A stretch of 64,000 bases of DNA. Source: Oscillospiraceae bacterium (GTDB lineage Bacteria > Bacillota > Clostridia > Oscillospirales > Ruminococcaceae). Both the position numbers and the translations under genes were made by a program. Location: NCBI GenBank assembly GCA_012520915.1, contig JAAYNJ010000003.1:59308-123307 (forward strand), in the 5' to 3' direction. Positions 59,132 to 64,000 of the stretch are shown here, piece by piece. Within the stretch, counting starts at the first letter, position 1. Each line of letters opens with the position of its first letter. Below the pieces are notes generated by a model. The model was not told the DNA's origin. It ran no database searches and saw nothing but the letters and a program-made list of their open reading frames with translations.

Positions 59132-60526
59132 TTATCCTATTATCAATCCTTCGTCAGGATATCGAATTGTATCAAAATCAGACCGATACCTTGCGTTTAA
59201 TGCGATTATCAAAGCCATCGGAGATATTCTGCCGATGTACATACATGAAGTGACTATAAGTTTTCCCGCATTGGAGAGATGCGGAGTTATGCCGGTAGTT
59301 ACTCCGACCGTACCCATTGCGGATGAAATTTCGAAAAGAAGGTCAAGCAGGGTATGCTCAAAAGCGTTGTTTCTTTCAACTGCGTTGAGTAGGTATGTGG
59401 AAACAAGCATCACGATAAGAAAGGTATTTGCCACGGTAAGGCACCTCAACAGATACCCGTCCTTAACGCTTCTTCTAAAAACCTCGGTTTTATTTTTGCC
59501 CTTAAGCGTCGAAATCATTGAGACTATTATCAATGCGAAGGTTACCGTCTTTATTCCGCCTGCGGTACCCGAGGGAGAGCCGCCGATATACATCAAAACA
59601 CAGGAGAGAAGTTTTGAAGTTTCATTCAATCCTCCCTGATCAATGGAAGCATAACCGCATGTTCTCAAGGTTACCGACTGGAAAAGCGATGAAAACCATT
59701 TTTGACCGATACCGTCGTTTCCTATAGTGAACGGGTTGTCGTACTCGAAAACAAAAAACAGCAATGTGCCTATAAGAATAAGAACCGAAGTTGTCGTCAA
59801 TGTGAGTTTTGTATGAAGAGATAATCCGGACAACCGCTTTTTAATTGAGGTTTTTCCGCTGTATTTTTTTCTGTTAATCAACAGTTCGCTCCAGACCGGA
59901 AACCCCAACCCGCCCGAAACGATCAAAACCATTATCACCGTCAGAATAAAGATATTGGAAGAATAGGGAATCAGACTCTTGCTCCCGAGTATGTCAAAAC
60001 CGGCATTGCAGAAAGACGAAACGGATTGAAAAATGCCTCTGTAGAGTGCGCCTCCGAACGGGATGCCCGTCAAATAAAAACCCGCTGTCAATAAGATGGC
60101 GCCTACCGTTTCAAAGACGAAGGTAATTATTATGACCGCATTTACAAGCTTGACCATGCCGCCGATATTTTCCTGATTAAAGGTAGCCTGAATAACCAAC
60201 CTGTTTTTGAGCGAAATGCGCTTTCCCAAAACAACCATGCCGATGGTAAGGAGGGTCATAAGACCGAGCCCGCCAAACTGAATCAGCATCAGAATAACAA
60301 CCTGTCCGAAAACAGACCAATGACTCGCAGTATCAACCACTACCAGTTCCGTTACACAATTGGCGGATGTGGCCGTAAACAGAGCATCGATAAACGGAGT
60401 AAACTCTTTGCTTTTGCTTGATATGGGCAGGGTCAACAAGAGAGCCCCTATTAAAATCATAAGGGCAAAACTCAGTATCACCGTTTTGGTCGGGTCAAGA
60501 GCAAAAGCTCTTTTTCTTTTTATCAT
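59132..60526 (-). CDS. trkH: Trk/Ktr potassium channel-like transporter subunit with altered filter
   Basis: The 464-residue protein has four repeated helix-P-loop-helix units. The filter regions read TSANCVTELVVVDT (loop 1, residues 53-66), SVSSFCNAGFDILG (loop 2), TLRTCGYASID (loop 3) and SAMGTVGVTTG (loop 4). Loops 2-4 keep their key glycine (NAG, TCG, TVG), but loop 1 has Glu60 where all functional relatives I know carry Gly (VTG). The codon is GAA at 60347-60349, one base from GGA. If real, ion selectivity may be changed. It is co-transcribed with trkA (10-bp gap). Confidence 0.88.
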   Translation of the reverse strand: MIKRKRAFALDPTKTVILSFALMILIGALLLTLPISSKSKEFTPFIDALFTATSANCVTELVVVDTASHWSVFGQVVILMLIQFGGLGLMTLLTIGMVVLGKRISLKNRLVIQATFNQENIGGMVKLVNAVIIITFVFETVGAILLTAGFYLTGIPFGGALYRGIFQSVSSFCNAGFDILGSKSLIPYSSNIFILTVIMVLIVSGGLGFPVWSELLINRKKYSGKTSIKKRLSGLSLHTKLTLTTTSVLILIGTLLFFVFEYDNPFTIGNDGIGQKWFSSLFQSVTLRTCGYASIDQGGLNETSKLLSCVLMYIGGSPSGTAGGIKTVTFALIIVSMISTLKGKNKTEVFRRSVKDGYLLRCLTVANTFLIVMLVSTYLLNAVERNNAFEHTLLDLLFEISSAMGTVGVTTGITPHLSNAGKLIVTSCMYIGRISPMALIIALNARYRSDFDTIRYPDEGLIIG

Positions 60527-60622
60527 ATAATATTTAACATCCGTGTTGTTGCCGATTGAGCGATATGATACTCCTGAATTTATCGAAATACAAGCAGGAG
60601 AACAATTATTGCGATAATTAAT

Positions 60623-61834
60623 TTAATTCGCTCGAATAATTTCCACAATTATATCGGAAACGAGATCCATATCCTCTAAAGTGATGTACTCAAACCTCCC
60701 GTGGAAATTACTGCCTCCGGTCGGAAGGTTGGGGCAGGGCAGACCGCTCAAACTCAAAAATGATCCGTCGGTGCCGCCCCTTATGGGCTCCGCGACGGGT
60801 TCTATGCCGAGCTTCTTCATTGCCGAAATCGCCCTTTCAACTACATGGAAATGCGGTTCTATTGCCTCTCTCATATTTTTATAGCTGTCCTTTAACTCCG
60901 CAGAGACAGTTCCTTCACCGTATTTGCTGTTGAGAAAATCACATATTTTCAGAGCAAGCGACTTTTTTTCTTCAAACAGCTGTTTGGAATGATCTCTGAT
61001 TATATAAAACAAAGAAGCCTGCTCTTCACTGCCTGACATTTTAGAGAGATGATAAAAACCTTCATAACCTTCCGTAAATTGAGGTCTCATCTGAACGGGA
61101 AGCATTGAATCAAACTCCATGGCGATAAGAGAAGCGTTGACCATCTTGTCTTTTGCGGTTCCGGGGTGGATGTTGAATCCGGAAACGGAAACCTTCAATG
61201 AAGCGGCATTAAAACACTCATACTGGATGAGATTTACCGCACCGCCATCCACGGTGTAGGCAAAATCGGCTCCGAATGAGGGAATGTCAAAATTCACCAC
61301 CCCCCGACCTATCTCCTCGTCGGGCGTAAAAGCCACCATCACCTTTCCGTGCGGAATATCATTTTCCAATACTTTTATTATCGCCTCAATGATCTCCGCA
61401 ATACCTGCCTTGTCGTCGGCTCCCAACAAAGTTGAACCGTCTGCGGTTATAAGAGTTTTCCCCAGATGATTATTCAAGTCGGGAAAATCCTTGGGTGAAA
61501 GTATATCTCCGCCTTTCGGAAAGACAATATCGCTTCCATCGTAATTTTCGATTATTATGGGATTTACATTTCTGCCCGACATATCGGGTGAAGTATCCAT
61601 ATGGGCAATAAATCCTATAACCGGAAGATCTTCACAGCCTTTCGTTGCCGGCAATTCAGCCGTAACTATTCCGCCGCTTGATATCTTCACGTTTTGAAGC
61701 CCTGCTTCTTTAATGTCATCTGCGAGGACTGCGGCGAAGGCCATCTGTGTTTCCGTGGAGGGGGATTTTTCAGACAGGGGGTCGGATGTGGTTTCATATT
61801 TTGTGTATTTGATAAATCTTTCCAATAAATTCAC
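60623..61834 (-). CDS. pepT: Peptidase T (tripeptide aminopeptidase)
   Basis: The 403-residue M20 metallopeptidase shows the first zinc site IGFIAHMDTSPD (His, Asp), the second with TLLGADDKAGIAEI, the Glu pair in AFTPDEEIGRG, and the third ligand His in NFHGRFE near the end. It removes N-terminal residues from tripeptides in the cytoplasm and helps use peptides as nutrients. The protein starts MNLLERFIKYTKYETTSDP, as is standard for PepT. No neighbour on either side forms an evident operon with it. Confidence 0.95.
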   Translation of the reverse strand: MNLLERFIKYTKYETTSDPLSEKSPSTETQMAFAAVLADDIKEAGLQNVKISSGGIVTAELPATKGCEDLPVIGFIAHMDTSPDMSGRNVNPIIIENYDGSDIVFPKGGDILSPKDFPDLNNHLGKTLITADGSTLLGADDKAGIAEIIEAIIKVLENDIPHGKVMVAFTPDEEIGRGVVNFDIPSFGADFAYTVDGGAVNLIQYECFNAASLKVSVSGFNIHPGTAKDKMVNASLIAMEFDSMLPVQMRPQFTEGYEGFYHLSKMSGSEEQASLFYIIRDHSKQLFEEKKSLALKICDFLNSKYGEGTVSAELKDSYKNMREAIEPHFHVVERAISAMKKLGIEPVAEPIRGGTDGSFLSLSGLPCPNLPTGGSNFHGRFEYITLEDMDLVSDIIVEIIRAN

Positions 61835-62021
61835 AATAATTACCTCAAAAGAAAATATTTAATTTCAACAATATTTGCAAAACCGGTTTTAAACTGTATT
61901 TCATGCTATATTGAAAAAATAGTAATCGGTTATTGAATAAGCTGTTTGCATATGTGCAATTAATTATTATACAATACTTTTATGAAATATTTAGGGACAA
62001 AAGCTTTTCGGAGAATTTATT

Positions 62022-63449
62022 ATGGTTGACAATTATGCGCTGCTGAGCGATTTCTATGAATTTACAATGTCCAACGGATACTATCTCAGTAATATGAAGG
62101 ATAAAATATCGTATTTCGACATCTTCTTTCGAGAGATACCCGACAACGGAGGGTTTGCTATTTTTTGCGGACTTGAACAGGTCGTGAAATATATTAAAAA
62201 CCTTAAGTTTACAAAAAGCGACTTGGAGTATCTGAGAAGCAAAAAGATATTTTCGGAAGACTATATAAAGTCGCTGGAAAACTTCAAGTTTACCGGTGAT
62301 ATCTGGGCGGTGCCGGAAGGCACGGTGATTTTTCCTAACGAACCCGTTATGACGATCAGAGCTAAAATCACCGAAGCTCAGATTATGGAAACATACCTTC
62401 TGACATGTCTCAATCATCAGTCGCTGATAGCGACTAAATCAAACAGAATAGTGCGTGCCGCCCAGGGCAGAGCCGTGCTTGAATTCGGTGCCAGGAGAGC
62501 ACAGGGCGCTGAGGCGGCATATATGGGGGCCAGGGCTTCTTACATTGCGGGATGCAATGCCACATCGAACGCAATGGCGGATAAGCTTTTTAAAGTCCCG
62601 GCCGCAGGGACGATGGCTCATTCATGGATTCAGATATTTGACGATGAATACACCGCATTCAGAACATACTGTGAGATTTATCCGAAAAATCCTTCGCTTC
62701 TGGTAGACACATATAATGTATTAAAAAGCGGGGTGCCCAACGCCATAAAAGTATTCAAAGAGGTCGGAATATCCGACTGCAGCATCAGGATTGACTCTGG
62801 CGATATAGCGTATCTGTCCATAAGGGCAAGAAAGATGCTGGATGAGGCCGGGATGACGGACTGTAAAATTGTCGCATCTAACTCTTTGGACGAAAATATA
62901 ATAAGGGATGTTATAGCTCAGGGAGGAAAAGTTGATATATTCGGCGTTGGCGAAAGGCTGATAACGGCAAAGAGCGACCCGGTATTCGGAGGGGTCTATA
63001 AACTCGTGGCTCTGGAGGACGGGGATGAAATCGTTCCGAAGATAAAGGTGAGTGAGAATGTCACCAAGATAACCAATCCTCACTTTAAAAAACTTTACAG
63101 ACTGTACGACCGGGAAAGCCACAAGGCCTTGGCGGATCTCCTTTGTGTTTACGACGAGAGTCTCGACGACAGCGGTCCGATAGAAATTTTTGATCCGGAA
63201 TTTACCTGGAAAAGAAAACTTATTGAAAACTTCTATGCTAGAGATATGCTGGTTCCGATATTTAAGCAGGGCAAACTGGTTTACAAACTTCCTTCCATAG
63301 AAGATATCAAAGTATACTGCAGAACGGAAGTGGAAAGTTTGTGGGACGAGACAAAAAGATTTGAAAATCCTCACAAATACTATGTCGACCTGTCTCAAAA
63401 GTTGTGGGATATAAGACATGAGTTGCTGAAGAATGCGGGGAGGCGATAA
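62022..63449 (+). CDS. pncB: Nicotinate phosphoribosyltransferase
   Basis: The 475-residue enzyme turns nicotinate and PRPP into NaMN in NAD salvage. It shows the family start LLSDFYEFTMSNGYY, the active-site stretch FGARRAQGAEAAYMGARAS (about 154-172), the histidine in PAAGTMAHSWIQ (about 192-203), and IRIDSGDIAYLS with NSLDEN. This length fits the second PncB type of Bacillota. GGAG upstream of ATG 62022 supports the start. A cut HAD gene follows 20 bp later. Confidence 0.95.
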   Translation: MVDNYALLSDFYEFTMSNGYYLSNMKDKISYFDIFFREIPDNGGFAIFCGLEQVVKYIKNLKFTKSDLEYLRSKKIFSEDYIKSLENFKFTGDIWAVPEGTVIFPNEPVMTIRAKITEAQIMETYLLTCLNHQSLIATKSNRIVRAAQGRAVLEFGARRAQGAEAAYMGARASYIAGCNATSNAMADKLFKVPAAGTMAHSWIQIFDDEYTAFRTYCEIYPKNPSLLVDTYNVLKSGVPNAIKVFKEVGISDCSIRIDSGDIAYLSIRARKMLDEAGMTDCKIVASNSLDENIIRDVIAQGGKVDIFGVGERLITAKSDPVFGGVYKLVALEDGDEIVPKIKVSENVTKITNPHFKKLYRLYDRESHKALADLLCVYDESLDDSGPIEIFDPEFTWKRKLIENFYARDMLVPIFKQGKLVYKLPSIEDIKVYCRTEVESLWDETKRFENPHKYYVDLSQKLWDIRHELLKNAGRR

Positions 63450-63469
63450 AAAAATTGAAGGTGGACGGT

Positions 63470-64000
63470 ATGCTTAAATACGATGCTTTGATATTTGACT
63501 TTGACGGCACTGTAGCCGATACGGCACCGGGCGTAATAGAAAGTATCAGACACGCCCTATCCCAAGTCGGTGTGGAGGCGGATGAAACGGAAAACATGAA
63601 AAGATTTGTCGGGCCTCCGATAAGAAATACCTTTGAAAACAACTTCGGATTAAAGGGCGAAAAACTGGAAACGGCAATGTCCGAATTCAGAATATTCTAT
63701 GATAATGAGGGGGCATTCCTGTCGAATCTTTTTGCGGGAATGGAAGAACTTTTTACAGGACTTAAATCATTGGGGATTGATATTGCGATTGCAAGCACAA
63801 AAAATGAGGCATCTCTTAATAAAATAATCGAATATTATGGGATAAAAGATGTATTCAAAGCAATCGTTGGTGTCGGCGACCCGATGAATGCAACGACAAA
63901 GACACAGAATATTTTAAAAGCGGTTCGCCTTATGGGCGCAAATCCCGAAAGAACCCTTATGGTGGGAGACAGATACTTTGATGCAGCAGGTGCCGAAGAA
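63470..64000 (+). CDS. HAD hydrolase, phosphoglycolate-phosphatase-like, cut at window edge
   Basis: The first 177 residues of a HAD subfamily IA phosphatase are visible, open to the last base. DALIFDFDGTVADT carries the two catalytic aspartates, the cap domain follows (residues about 15-85), then IAIASTKNEASLNKI supplies motif II Thr and RTLMVGDRYFDAAGA motif IV aspartates. The start is ATG 63470; a TTG at 63454 is possible. It follows pncB by 20 bp, a likely operon. Substrate uncertain (phosphoglycolate or pyrophosphate, by family). Confidence 0.85.
   Translation, partial: MLKYDALIFDFDGTVADTAPGVIESIRHALSQVGVEADETENMKRFVGPPIRNTFENNFGLKGEKLETAMSEFRIFYDNEGAFLSNLFAGMEELFTGLKSLGIDIAIASTKNEASLNKIIEYYGIKDVFKAIVGVGDPMNATTKTQNILKAVRLMGANPERTLMVGDRYFDAAGAEE

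Overview
The window looks like a chromosomal segment of an anaerobic Bacillota, most likely class Clostridia; no lineage is proved. Pointers are a two-subunit glycine decarboxylase, sodium-pump decarboxylase parts, a membrane pyrophosphatase, a LytTR/DUF3021 pair, a ydjGHI-like membrane-stress cluster, YfhO/GT2 wall glycosylation genes, GGAGG ribosome sites and many TTG starts. There is no 16S rRNA, CRISPR array, transposase or integrase.

Layout. 1-2.2 kb: end of gcvPB and an overlapping NAD-kinase-like gene, ending at a tRNA-Ser 3' fragment that resembles an attachment-site scar. 2.4-4.7 kb: a repeat-bearing gap, then a CoA-transferase. 5.2-13.8 kb: a giant membrane-anchored fibronectin-III surface protein split by one frameshift near 9,940. 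14-17 kb: a MarR regulator with a near-perfect operator, an ATP-grasp enzyme and an opine dehydrogenase. 17-23 kb: two membrane-protein genes sharing a 19-bp palindromic operator, a variant Lgt and a lipoprotein subtilase. 23-28 kb: LytTR/DUF3021 with phased direct repeats, a PfkB-like kinase with an altered catalytic loop, two SIS proteins and a GIY-YIG protein. 28-32 kb: OadG-like microprotein, OadB and membrane pyrophosphatase. 32-39 kb: ECF sigma factor, small proteins and the TPM / zinc-ribbon / SPFH cluster. 39-46 kb: a second altered PfkB kinase, a ketopantoate-reductase relative, and an FkbH-ACP-MaoC-SDR-GNAT operon. 46-52 kb: YfhO, a GT2 and a DUF6311-like membrane protein, probably for envelope glycosylation. 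52-64 kb: mostly housekeeping and transport (proS, Na/Pi cotransporter, DMT exporter, typA, TrkA/TrkH, pepT, pncB, a cut HAD phosphatase).

The best candidates for undescribed biology are the compact FkbH-ACP-MaoC-SDR-GNAT operon (a short acyl chain built on a carrier protein and handed to an acceptor), the MarR/ATP-grasp/opine-dehydrogenase operon, the PfkB subfamily reading GCGN where GAGD is expected, and a 78-nt dispersed repeat made of nine TNNCAN hexamers plus a hairpin, present twice. Smaller oddities are a Gly-to-Glu change in the TrkH selectivity filter, a probable ATT start codon, and an unannotated 43-residue OadG-like protein. All functional statements come from reading motifs by eye; no database search was run.
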